Part shown: piece after piece, positions 8,587 to 16,650 of the stretch
Layout: each line of letters starts with the position of its first letter
Position numbering within the stretch: position 1 is the first letter of the stretch
From: Anaerolineales bacterium
GTDB taxonomy: Bacteria > Chloroflexota > Anaerolineae > Anaerolineales > E44-bin32
Assembly: GCA_037382465.1 (NCBI GenBank)
Contig: JARRPX010000086.1
Span: 1-36,930 of the forward strand
Direction of reading: 5' to 3'
Length of the DNA: 36,930 bases
Notes under the pieces: model-generated
What the model was told of the DNA's origin: nothing
The model's database searches: none
Seen by the model: only the letters and a program-made list of their open reading frames with translations
Program-made: the position numbers and the translations under genes

Positions 8587-9844
8587 CTACGCTGTCTCTA
8601 AATAGTATTCGACTTCCCAGTCCATTACCTTGATGCGGAACTCATCCCACTCTGCGCGCTTCGCGCGTACGAACGCCTCGTAGGCTTCTTCGCCCAGGGC
8701 ATTTTTCAATACCTCATCCTTGTCCAGTTCGTCCAGCGCTTCCCCCAGGGAACCGGGCAGTTGGCCGACATTCCTGGCAGCCAGCTCTTCAGGCGACATT
8801 TCGTAGATATTCACGTTATTGACCGGTTCGGGGCATTCGAGGTTTCGTTCGATTCCGTCAAGCCCGGCAGGCCTGGCCCGAATATTTCGGAATGCGGATC
8901 ATCGCCGAGCGGTTGATCTGCGCCCAGCACACGTACACCGGCGCCTCATAGCCGGGCACGATACGTTTATATGAATTCACCGTAGGCGCAACGATTCCCG
9001 CCAGTGCTCGTGCGTGCTTGATCTGTCCCGCGATGTATCCGTAGGCGATGGGGGAAAGCATGTATTCATCATTTTCATCGAAGAATAGATTCTCGCCTTT
9101 GGTGGAAAAGATCGATTGATGGGTGTGCATCCCGGAACCGTTGATGCCGAAAATCGGTTTGGGCATGAAGGTGGCGATCAAGCCGTACTTTGCCGCAAGT
9201 GCGCGGATCGTATATTTCAATGTGACGACGTTGTCCGCGGCGTGTAACGCGTCGGCGAAGCGAAAATCGATTTCATGCTGCCCGAGTGCGACCTCGTGAT
9301 GGCCCATCTCGACTTCCAGGCCCATGCTCGATAAGCCAAGCATCAACTCGGTGCGAACACGTTGAGCCTCGTCGCTGGCAGAAAAATCGAAGTAGCCACC
9401 GACATCGTGTGGCACGGGATGGATACTCTCCTGACCGTTGCGGCGCAGCAGGAAGAATTCAGGCTCCGGTCCCATGTTGGCTTTCCAACCCCGATCCTCA
9501 ATCCGCTGCAGCACCCCCTTGAGAACGCCCCGAGGGTCGCCAGGAAATAACGTTCCGTCCGGCTGATAGATGTCGCAGAACAAGCGGGCTCTGCGCCGTT
9601 CGGGTTGTGACCAGGGCAGCACCGCGTACGTGTCTGCATCGGGCACAAGACGCATGTCGCTCTCCTGGATGCGGGCGAAGCCGTGCACCGACGAGCCATC
9701 GAACCAAACCCCCTCCTTCAGCGCTTTCTCGACGCGGGAAGCAGGAATGTCCACACTCTTCACCGCCCCGGTCACGTCGGTGAACTGCAGGCACACGTAT
9801 TTGACGTTGTCCTCCTTCACCTTTTTCAAGACTTCTTTCACCAT
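8587..9844 (-). pseudogene. glnA: Glutamine synthetase type I, disrupted by internal deletion
   Basis: Type I glutamine synthetase (ammonia plus glutamate plus ATP to glutamine) in two frames. The first frame, ATG 9844 to a stop at 8858, gives 328 residues through MGPEPEFFL, GQHEIDFRF and NGSGMHTHQS, ending RIPKYSGQACRA. The second frame resumes at about 8867 with GLDGIERNLECPEPVNN and runs to 8587 (SPEELAARNVGQLPGSL). Between KYS(P)GQ and AGLDG the family normally has about 26-28 further residues including the TRVE(F/L)R..D...NPYL active-site stretch; these are absent. So this is a deletion plus frameshift, not a simple sequencing indel, and the product would be inactive. AAGGAGG (9850-9856) precedes the start. 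Either a real lesion or an assembly or amplification chimera. Confidence 0.85.
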
Positions 9845-9856
9845 TTGTTCCTCCTT

Positions 9857-10289
9857 GAGATTGCTTTAAGACTAAACTGCGATCGTGACATGTCTGGATT
9901 CACACCGGTCGCATTGAACCATCTCTCTTTTCGCCCACGGGAATTGGACGTAAAGAACAAGGCACGCAGGGCGTGCCTTCAGGTTCGATCTGCATATCGC
10001 CCTTCCATTATCTTTCAGGTACTACCGACATCGCCGTTGATGACCGATAATCACCTGACCGCAGCGCTGGCCTTGTTCCAACCCTCGCCGTTCGATTCCA
10101 AACCATCGCTTTCTCGGAAGGAAGTAAAGAGCTTGTGGCGAGCTCCGGAGATATCTGCTGTAACTTCTTCGATTTTGCCCCGAGGTTTTCCAGGTTCGAT
10201 CCTACCTTGCGGCGAGGCACCTCCTGTTCGCGCCTTCGGTATTGCCCGAAGCCCGAAAATTGTTCTTCCAATTCAGTTTTTTTACCTGG
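9857..10289 (-). other. Long leader or uncharacterised ncRNA region upstream of glnA
   Basis: About 430 bases between a near-consensus minus-strand promoter (10294-10322) and glnA. A transcript starting near 10287 would meet several hairpins: CTTCGG/CCGAAG about 30-50 nt in, and a nine-base-pair stem at 9979-9959 followed by a partly T-rich tail. An 11-base direct repeat (minus strand GATCGAACCTG) occurs at 10201-10191 and 9990-9980. It does not match RNase P RNA, tmRNA, SRP RNA, T-box or cobalamin motifs that I can recognise. An open frame with a TTG start at 10271 and stop at 10008 (87 residues, basic: EEQFSGFGQYRRREQEVPRR) overlaps it, but lacks a convincing ribosome binding site. Function unknown. 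Confidence 0.4.
9959..9979 (-). terminator. Strong hairpin, possible terminator or attenuator before glnA
   Basis: AAGGCACGC (9959-9967) and GCGTGCCTT (9971-9979) form a perfect nine-base-pair stem with a three-base loop. On the minus strand it is followed by GTTCTTTACG, only partly a T-tract, so termination may be inefficient or conditional. It lies about 105 bases upstream of the glnA ribosome binding site. Confidence 0.45.
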
Positions 10290-10293
10290 CGGG

Positions 10294-10322
10294 ATTATAG
10301 CTTTGCCCCGAATCCCAGTCAA
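10294..10322 (-). promoter_or_regulatory. Near-consensus sigma-70 promoter after tilS
   Basis: On the minus strand TTGACT (10322-10317), a 17-base spacer, then TATAAT (10299-10294). This is the strongest promoter by consensus in the window. It begins five bases after the tilS stop and is 450 bases upstream of the glnA start, so it drives either a long glnA leader or a separate small RNA. Confidence 0.75.
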
Positions 10323-10326
10323 GATT

Positions 10327-11808
10327 TTACCTTTCAGCGGCGAAGGAATCACCCCTATCTTGAAAGGGATCGAGTAATCGAAGCAATATAATTTCTTTCG
10401 TCTGCTGTGTAATTCGTGCGTCATTCGACATTCGCAATCCCGCAACCCAGAACACTTGATCCCCTCCGACGACAAGAGGCCAGCGGTTTCGCACCATTCG
10501 TGGGATGTGGCAATTGACAAAAAGGTCCGCTACCTTTAGCGATCCTCGCATGCCGAGCGGTCGGATGCGGTCGCCGCGTTTTCGATCGCGAACAATAAGC
10601 GGTATTTCGACTTTCGAGGCGTCCATCGCCGCCGTTCTTCCGGACTCGTCACTATAAATCGTCTCCCGCAGATCTCGAGTCAGGGACATCTGCATCGCAT
10701 CCAGCGCCCATCCGCAAGCGAGTTCCATTCTCCCTGGAATGGGAAGTTCTCCAGGAGACTCGGAAACGGTTTGTGGATATTCTGAGAACTCCATCTCCGC
10801 GTCCGCATCGAAAAGAAGGAACGTCTCCGCAAAGCGGGTCAACACCAGATTTCCAGCCAGGTAAATCCGCTTGCCCCTTTCTTTCGCTCGCACGAAACGG
10901 CAGGCACGCTCTACGATTTCGAAGCCCACGTCGCGTAACGTGGGTTTCAGCTTGTAGATCACCTCTCGCATGACCGCTCGCTCCAGGGCAAGCGGCAGTT
11001 CCAGGAAAGCTGCCGTACGCAGCGCAAGCGCACGATCTCCTTGTGGAATAACAATCGACGGCCAGCACCCTTCGACCTCATCCGCAAGCCAGGCCGCCTC
11101 CGCCGCCATCACCTGGGCAGTACGGTTCAACACGTTGCGGATCTCCGGATTGTAACTTTCCAGGATCGGCAGGAGCTCGTGCCGCAATCGATTTCGAAAA
11201 TATGTGGGATCGAGATTCGAAGTGTCCAGAATCGGCGATAAGCCCCGGGCTTCACAGTAGTCCACCGTCTGTTGGTGCGTCAGGCAGAGAAGCGGCCGGA
11301 CCAGCGACAAGTCACCCCCATCGCCTGTAATACCGACCCAATTGCTGAGGGACGTCCGCGGAAGCATACCGCGCAGACCCGAAGGTCCGGCGCCGCGCAG
11401 GAAATGCATCAAGACAGTCTCTGCCTGGTCGTCAGCCGTATGCCCCGTGGCGATGGCGTTCACGCCGTAATCCCGGGCGACGCGAACCAGGAAGCGATAG
11501 CGCAGGATTCGAGCGGCTTCCTCGAGCGATGCCCCGTGTTCGGCGAAAGCGGCGACTTCGGCTTTCTCAGTCACGCATTCCAGACCGAGCTGCGCCGCAG
11601 CCTGCCGGACGAATTGCGCCTCCGATTCGCTATCCTCGCGCAGTTGGTGATCGAGATGGGCCACGATGGGCCGATAATTCAACCGATGTAGGCAATGCAG
11701 CAGACAGAGGCTGTCCGCCCCACCAGAGACTGCAGCCACGAGCGGCTGGTTGGCGGTGAACAGCTCTTCTTTGCCGATAAAAAGAGCGATTTCCCGACAG
11801 ACGTCCAT
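10327..11808 (-). CDS. tilS: tRNA(Ile)-lysidine synthetase
   Basis: A 493-residue TilS, which uses ATP and lysine to convert C34 of the CAU-anticodon tRNA-Ile to lysidine. The N-terminal PP-loop is SGGADS (about residues 28-33), followed by the TilS core (AHLDHQLREDSE; ATGHTADDQAETVLMHFLRG; RNRLRHELLP) and the C-terminal TilS domain (VRDRKRGDRIRPLGMRG). ATG 11808 is chosen; an in-frame GTG at 11835 would include the -10 box within the gene. An extended -10 ends ten bases before this ATG, so the mRNA should be almost leaderless. The gene is divergent from mreB. Confidence 0.93.
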   Translation of the reverse strand: MDVCREIALFIGKEELFTANQPLVAAVSGGADSLCLLHCLHRLNYRPIVAHLDHQLREDSESEAQFVRQAAAQLGLECVTEKAEVAAFAEHGASLEEAARILRYRFLVRVARDYGVNAIATGHTADDQAETVLMHFLRGAGPSGLRGMLPRTSLSNWVGITGDGGDLSLVRPLLCLTHQQTVDYCEARGLSPILDTSNLDPTYFRNRLRHELLPILESYNPEIRNVLNRTAQVMAAEAAWLADEVEGCWPSIVIPQGDRALALRTAAFLELPLALERAVMREVIYKLKPTLRDVGFEIVERACRFVRAKERGKRIYLAGNLVLTRFAETFLLFDADAEMEFSEYPQTVSESPGELPIPGRMELACGWALDAMQMSLTRDLRETIYSDESGRTAAMDASKVEIPLIVRDRKRGDRIRPLGMRGSLKVADLFVNCHIPRMVRNRWPLVVGGDQVFWVAGLRMSNDARITQQTKEIILLRLLDPFQDRGDSFAAER

Positions 11809-11817
11809 ATTCAGGCG

Positions 11818-11826
11818 ATTATAGCA
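11818..11826 (-). promoter_or_regulatory. Extended -10 promoter of tilS
   Basis: Minus strand TGC-TATAAT (11826-11818) with no clear -35. Nine bases separate the hexamer from ATG 11808, so transcription would start two or three bases before the start codon, or on it. Confidence 0.6.
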
Positions 11827-11899
11827 TCGTAGCACTAGCGTATGGATATCGTTTTACATAACTATAGACAGCGATGTGGCAAAAGGTTAAACTTGTCTG

Positions 11900-11908
11900 T
11901 GCTATAAT
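11900..11908 (+). promoter_or_regulatory. Extended -10 promoter of the mre cluster
   Basis: TGC-TATAAT at 11900-11908, without a recognisable -35. The start near 11915 gives a leader of about 25 nt with GGAGGT at 11925-11930 ahead of the mreB GTG. It faces away from the matching tilS promoter about 75 bases off. Confidence 0.6.
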
Positions 11909-11939
11909 CTGGAACTGGCCTCACGGAGGTACACGAACT

Positions 11940-13004
11940 GTGGCATTGAACCCCCTGAACTGGCTGCTTGGACTCTTTTCTCTCGACATCGGAATCGACC
12001 TTGGGACAGCGAACACGCTCGTTAATGTACGCGGCAAAGGCATCGTCATCAACGAGCCTTCCTGGGTCGCCATCGAGAAGAAAACCAAGCGCCCTTTAGC
12101 CATTGGCGCGGAAGCCAAGCAAATGGTTGGACGAACACCGGCCAACGTGGTCGTGATTCGGCCGCTGCGGGACGGCGTGATCTCCGAATTCGAGATCACC
12201 GAGCGGATGCTGGAATACTTCATCGCCAAAGCCCACGAACAAAGCATCTCACCCGTGCCTCGACCCAGGGTGGTTGTCGGCATTCCTAGCGGAGCCACGG
12301 AAGTTGAAAAACGCGCCGTTTACGACGCCGCCATGGCTGCCGGCGCGCGGGAGGCGCTGCTGATCGAAGAACCGACTGCCGCAGCCCTCGGTGCCCGGCT
12401 TCCGATCGGTGAGGTGCGCGGATCGATGATCGTCGACATCGGCGGCGGCACGACCGAACTCGCCGTCTTTACCATGGGCGGGATCATCGTCTCACGTTCC
12501 TTGCGGGTCGCCGGGGATGAGATGGATCAGGACATCGTGAACTACATCCGCAACAAGTACAACCTGCTCATCGGGGAACGTACGGCCGAGCAATTGAAAA
12601 TCAACATCGGCTCTGCCTACCCCCTCAAGGAAGAAAAAACGATGAGTGTCCGCGGGCGCAACCTGGTACGCGGCTTGCCTGAAGCCATCGAAATATCGTC
12701 CGTCGAGATCCGGGAAGCGCTTTCCGGATCCGTGAACATCATCGTTGAAACCATGCGTGACGCCCTGGACGAAATCCCGCCCGAGTTGATTTCCGATCTG
12801 ATGGAAGATGGTATCTGTTTAGCCGGCGGAACTTCACAACTCCAAAATCTGACCGAACGTCTCTCGTCCGATCTTCGCATGCGCGTCTGGAATGCAGAAG
12901 ACCCAATGACATGTGTAGCCCGAGGTGCCGGCCTGGTGCTCGAAGACCTCGATCACATGGGTCAGTTCCTCGTCGGTCTTGACCGTCGACAGCAGAAGGC
13001 GTAA
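11940..13004 (+). CDS. mreB: Rod-shape actin homologue MreB
   Basis: A 354-residue bacterial actin that forms membrane-associated filaments and positions the elongation machinery. Actin-fold signatures are DIGIDLGTANTLV (phosphate 1), VVGIPSG, EPTAAALGARLP, DIGGGTTELAVF (phosphate 2) and ICLAGGTSQL (adenosine site). The N-terminus (ALNPLNWLLGLFSL) is an amphipathic, membrane-binding type helix. GTG 11940 is chosen because GGAGGT (11925-11930) is nine bases upstream; the frame is open to an ATG at 11874, but that would lie upstream of the -10 box. First gene of the mreB-mreC-mreD-mrdA-min-rodA cluster. Confidence 0.96.
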   Translation: MALNPLNWLLGLFSLDIGIDLGTANTLVNVRGKGIVINEPSWVAIEKKTKRPLAIGAEAKQMVGRTPANVVVIRPLRDGVISEFEITERMLEYFIAKAHEQSISPVPRPRVVVGIPSGATEVEKRAVYDAAMAAGAREALLIEEPTAAALGARLPIGEVRGSMIVDIGGGTTELAVFTMGGIIVSRSLRVAGDEMDQDIVNYIRNKYNLLIGERTAEQLKINIGSAYPLKEEKTMSVRGRNLVRGLPEAIEISSVEIREALSGSVNIIVETMRDALDEIPPELISDLMEDGICLAGGTSQLQNLTERLSSDLRMRVWNAEDPMTCVARGAGLVLEDLDHMGQFLVGLDRRQQKA

Positions 13005-13043
13005 CCTTCTCAGTCGAGGCTCGATATTCCATAGAATAGTCTG

Positions 13044-13877
13044 ATGAATCGATCAAATTCTCGTTTACTCGTCGCCGGAACGTTGGCACTGATTACGATC
13101 GGGATCATGATCCTCAGCGTCGGTGGGTATTTCACCCCCGTGCGGGATTTCTTGTCACGTCCCATCAATGCGGTGCAAGCGTGGATCGCCCTGCGCGTAT
13201 CCGCCATTCACGACACGCTGACTGCGCCGCGTGACGTCGCCTCTCTGCAGGCCGAGGTTTCCCGGCTGCAGAGCGAGGTTGCTCGATTGGAACAGGAAAT
13301 TATCAGCCTGCGCGAACAAGCGGCAGAAGCCGAAATCCTCGCCTCGCTGCTGAACTATGCCCGTTCTCAACCGGAGAGTCGTTCGATCGCTGCAAACGTG
13401 ATCGGCCGCGATCCCAGCCCCTTCATCCGCTCCGTATGGATCGACCGCGGCTCGGATTCGAACCTCAGCCAGGGAATGCCGGTGGTCACGGAACGAGGTT
13501 TGGTGGGCCGCATCGCCGAGGTATTCCCCACCGCATCGCGCGTACAGTTGATCACAGACCCTGAAGCAGCGGTTAACGTCACGCTGCAGCTCGCCAGGAC
13601 GGATGGCGTATTGGTAGCGGAATTCAATGGAGAACTGTCCGTGGATTTGATCGATCAGAATGCTGAAGTCACAGTCGGAGAGTTGGTCCTCACCTCCGGG
13701 TTGGGCAACAACTACCCCGCCGACATACCTGTCGGTCAGGTTATAAACGTCAGGCGTCGAGACTACGAACTATTCCAACAAGCGGGCGTGCAGCCGAGCG
13801 TCGATTTCGACTCGTTGCACATCGTACTGGTCATCACCAACTTCCAACCCATCCCCATCGAACTGACCGCACCGTGA
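13044..13877 (+). CDS. mreC: Rod shape-determining protein MreC
   Basis: A 277-residue MreC: a single N-terminal transmembrane helix (about 8-28, LLVAGTLALITIGIMILSVG), a periplasmic or extracytoplasmic coiled coil (about 66-105, heptad-like LQAEVSRLQSEVARLEQEI), and the two beta-barrel lobes with family stretches ANVIGRDPSP, GMPVVTERGLVGRI and GLGNNYPADIPVGQV. It scaffolds the elongasome and activates PBP2. It follows mreB by 39 bases and precedes mreD by 10. The ribosome binding site is weak. Confidence 0.93.
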   Translation: MNRSNSRLLVAGTLALITIGIMILSVGGYFTPVRDFLSRPINAVQAWIALRVSAIHDTLTAPRDVASLQAEVSRLQSEVARLEQEIISLREQAAEAEILASLLNYARSQPESRSIAANVIGRDPSPFIRSVWIDRGSDSNLSQGMPVVTERGLVGRIAEVFPTASRVQLITDPEAAVNVTLQLARTDGVLVAEFNGELSVDLIDQNAEVTVGELVLTSGLGNNYPADIPVGQVINVRRRDYELFQQAGVQPSVDFDSLHIVLVITNFQPIPIELTAP

Positions 13878-13887
13878 AAGACCAACG

Positions 13888-14388
13888 ATGTCGTACATAG
13901 TTGGTATTCCTTTGTTGAGTTTGCTTGCAATTCTCCAATCTGTGCTGATGGGGTATTTCCAACTGCTGGATGGCCGGGCCGACCTGGTGCTCGTGGCCGT
14001 TGTCGCATGGAGTCTCACGCGACGGAGCGAGGAAGCCATGGTATGGGCCGTAATCGGCGGTTTTGCACTCGATTTGCTTTCCGGATTGCCTTTTGGAACG
14101 AACGCGCTCATTCTCCTCATCGTCACGTTTCTGGTATCCTTCTTGGAAGGACGGTTTTGGGAGGCACATTTGTTGATGCCCTTGGGAGTCATGCTGGTAG
14201 CATCGCTGACCTATCACATTCTATCTACACTCGTGGCCATGATCCTCGTGCAAGACGTATCGTTTGCATACACATTCCGCCGAATCATTCTGCCCAGTAC
14301 GTTCTTGAACGTCATCATCGCCCTTCCGGCCTCACAACTTGCTTCGGCCTTGCATTATCGTCTTTACCCACAAGAGGTCGAGCTTTAA
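13888..14388 (+). CDS. mreD: Rod shape-determining protein MreD
   Basis: A 166-residue polytopic membrane protein, about five or six hydrophobic helices, with the MreD stretch AVIGGFALDLLSGLPFGTNAL (about residues 54-74). It belongs to the elongasome with MreC and is placed between mreC and the PBP2 gene, ten and twelve bases from each neighbour, as expected for an operon. Confidence 0.9.
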   Translation: MSYIVGIPLLSLLAILQSVLMGYFQLLDGRADLVLVAVVAWSLTRRSEEAMVWAVIGGFALDLLSGLPFGTNALILLIVTFLVSFLEGRFWEAHLLMPLGVMLVASLTYHILSTLVAMILVQDVSFAYTFRRIILPSTFLNVIIALPASQLASALHYRLYPQEVEL

Positions 14389-14400
14389 GGCGGTTGAAGC

Positions 14401-16554
14401 ATGTCCATCGGCAATGATACCCACATTCCCAGATCGAGGATTCGTCTTTCATACCTCATCGTCCTGATCATATTCGCCTTCTTCTTCGTCCGCTTGTTCA
14501 CCCTGCAAATCGTCGAAGGCGAAACGTACCGGGCACAAGCGGACGATAACCGCTTTGAAACGGTGAACTCTCCTGCCGCACGAGGCATCATCTACGATCG
14601 CAACGGTTTCCAACTGGTGCGAAATATTCCCTCCTTCAACGTGGTCATCACGCCCGCTCTGCTCCCTGACAGCAACGCAGAAATCGAAGCCATCTACCTA
14701 CGATTATCCGAAATCACAGGAGTGCCGATCGACCAGGAAGGACCTCCGGCGGCACGATGCGTTCCCGGCCGTGGAATTCGACAGTTCGTCGAGGAGGGAC
14801 TCACCAACAGCCCCTACGATGCCTGGCCCATCGCCTGCGACATCGACGAGACGGCCGCGCGGATATTGCGTGAAGAATCGATCGACCTGCCTGGCGTGGG
14901 AATCGAGATTTCCCCCGTGCGGGATTACACCACGGGCGCACTGACCTCGGCATTGATCGGCTACCTGGGGCCGATACCGGCAATTTTCGAGCCATATTAC
15001 ACCGAGAAGGGTTTCGTATCCGGACGCGACAAGATCGGCTACGCCGGCATCGAATTCGGTTTTGGATCGGTGATCGACCAGGGCGATTTTCAGGGGGTCT
15101 ACGTCGGTATGTACCAAGAAATCCTGGCCGGCCAGAACGGCGTAAAGCAGGTCGAAATCGATGTTGCCGGACGACAATTGCGGGAGGTCGGAGAAGTCAC
15201 CCAACCGGTTCCCGGCAACAATCTACGACTGACGATCGACACGCGTCTGCAGGCCTCCGCCGATGCGGCGCTTCGAAACCGGATGGAATTCATCAACCGC
15301 TACGCGGGCGAAGAGCGAACACCCATCGGCGTCGTCATCGCTATGGATCCGCGTACGGGCGATATCCTCGCCATGGTTTCGCTGCCCACCTACGAGAACA
15401 ATCGGTTCGCCCGCTACATCCCGGAAGACTACTACTTCCAACTGGTACAGGACGATCGTGGAAAACCGCTCGTGAATCATGCCATCGCCGATGTATTTCC
15501 GCCGGGATCATCGTTCAAGATGGTCACCGCCGTTGGCGCGCTCAATGAAGGGGTGATAACCCCCGAAGAACAGCTCAACGACCCCGGGAAGATCACCATC
15601 ACCAACCGCTACTTTCCCAACGACCCGGGGAAGGCGAAGGATTTCGTCTGTTGGAAGGAAGACGGCCACGGTCTCGTGGATTTCGTTCACGGGATTGCCT
15701 TCTCTTGCAACGTCTATTTTTACAAGATCGGCGGCGGATTCCCGGGCGAGGTTGAAGAGGGTCTCGGCGTCTCGGGGATCAATCGCTACGCACCCGCACT
15801 TGGCTACGGCGCTCCCTTGGGCATCGATCTGCCCGGAGAAGTCGGCGGCTTGATTCCCAACGAAGACTGGAAACGCATCAACCTTGGTGAGGGTTGGTCG
15901 ACGGGCGATACCTACAACACCGTCGTCGGCCAGGGCTTTGTCGCCGCAACTCCCCTGCAGGTTCTCACTTCGATCGTCACGATCGCCAACGGGGGCAAAG
16001 TCATGTGGCCCCACGTGATCAAGGAAGTTCTCGACGGTGAGGGCAACGTGATTTCCCAATACGATCCCTGTGTGCTCTGGGACATCGGTGACGACTTCAT
16101 CACGCCCCTGGACGAGATCGGCGCCGACTGTCCTACACTTCCACCCGAACTACGCCAATTCATCATCGATGAACGGCGAAATCAAGGCATGCTTTCCCCG
16201 GACATCATCGTCGATCCACAAGTGCTCGAACTGGCACAGCAAGGCATGCGCCTGGTAGTCACGGAAGGCACAGCGCACGGCTATGCCGACCTGGAGAACA
16301 TCTCTTCCGCCGGAAAAACCGGTACAGGAGAATTTTGCGACACCGTCGCCTACAACATGGGATTATGTAAACCGGGCGCCTGGCCGACCCATTCCTGGTA
16401 CACCGCATACGCTCACTTCGAAAATCCCGAGATCTCCGAGGTTGCCTTCGGCTACAACGGCGGTGAGGGCGCAATCACCGCCGGCCCGATCGTCAAGCAA
16501 GTCATGGATGCCTATTTTTCCCTCAAAGCGATCGACGTCGCCCTGGTCGAATAG
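14401..16554 (+). CDS. mrdA: Penicillin-binding protein 2 (class B transpeptidase)
   Basis: A 717-residue monofunctional transpeptidase that cross-links peptidoglycan during elongation. An N-terminal transmembrane helix (about 11-32) is followed by the PBP dimerisation domain (AARGIIYDRNG). The transpeptidase carries the three active-site motifs: SSFK with Ser370 and Lys373, SCN (435-437), and KTG (639-641). It lies 12 bases after mreD and is followed by minC after a promoter-containing gap. Slightly longer than the usual ~620-650 residues, with extra segments around 110-140 and 560-600 that contain Cys residues (PAARCVPG; YDPCVLWD; GADCPTLP), suggesting disulfides outside the membrane (inference). 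Confidence 0.94.
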   Translation: MSIGNDTHIPRSRIRLSYLIVLIIFAFFFVRLFTLQIVEGETYRAQADDNRFETVNSPAARGIIYDRNGFQLVRNIPSFNVVITPALLPDSNAEIEAIYLRLSEITGVPIDQEGPPAARCVPGRGIRQFVEEGLTNSPYDAWPIACDIDETAARILREESIDLPGVGIEISPVRDYTTGALTSALIGYLGPIPAIFEPYYTEKGFVSGRDKIGYAGIEFGFGSVIDQGDFQGVYVGMYQEILAGQNGVKQVEIDVAGRQLREVGEVTQPVPGNNLRLTIDTRLQASADAALRNRMEFINRYAGEERTPIGVVIAMDPRTGDILAMVSLPTYENNRFARYIPEDYYFQLVQDDRGKPLVNHAIADVFPPGSSFKMVTAVGALNEGVITPEEQLNDPGKITITNRYFPNDPGKAKDFVCWKEDGHGLVDFVHGIAFSCNVYFYKIGGGFPGEVEEGLGVSGINRYAPALGYGAPLGIDLPGEVGGLIPNEDWKRINLGEGWSTGDTYNTVVGQGFVAATPLQVLTSIVTIANGGKVMWPHVIKEVLDGEGNVISQYDPCVLWDIGDDFITPLDEIGADCPTLPPELRQFIIDERRNQGMLSPDIIVDPQVLELAQQGMRLVVTEGTAHGYADLENISSAGKTGTGEFCDTVAYNMGLCKPGAWPTHSWYTAYAHFENPEISEVAFGYNGGEGAITAGPIVKQVMDAYFSLKAIDVALVE

Positions 16555-16624
16555 CACCTGCCGAGGCTTGCCTGGCCTGGTACACGTCCACGGCGTTCCG
16601 CTTGTCGCATTCGTTCCGAACGCG

Positions 16625-16633
16625 TGCTATAAT
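16625..16633 (+). promoter_or_regulatory. Extended -10 promoter of minC
   Basis: TGC-TATAAT at 16625-16633. Seventeen bases separate the hexamer from the minC ATG, so the mRNA leader would be only about 10 nt with no Shine-Dalgarno sequence. Confidence 0.55.
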
Positions 16634-16650
16634 CGCCAATCGAACGGGCT

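Noticed and set aside
10116-10124. GGAAGGAAG resembling the SRP RNA apical loop
   Set aside because: The flanking bases do not form the SRP helix 8 pairs, and the AGGTC/GCAGCC context is missing.
9980-10201. tRNA-like T-arm motifs (GGTTCGATC) on the plus strand
   Set aside because: They lack five-base T-stems, acceptor stems and anticodon arms; treated only as an 11-base direct repeat.
9857-10289. RNase P RNA, tmRNA or T-box leader
   Set aside because: None of the conserved cores (GAGGAAAGTCC, tmRNA acceptor ends, T-box AGGGTGG-type sequence with specifier stem) could be found on either strand.
11811-11835. GTG 11835 as the tilS start
   Set aside because: The added nine codons consist of the -10 region itself, so they would not be in the mRNA.
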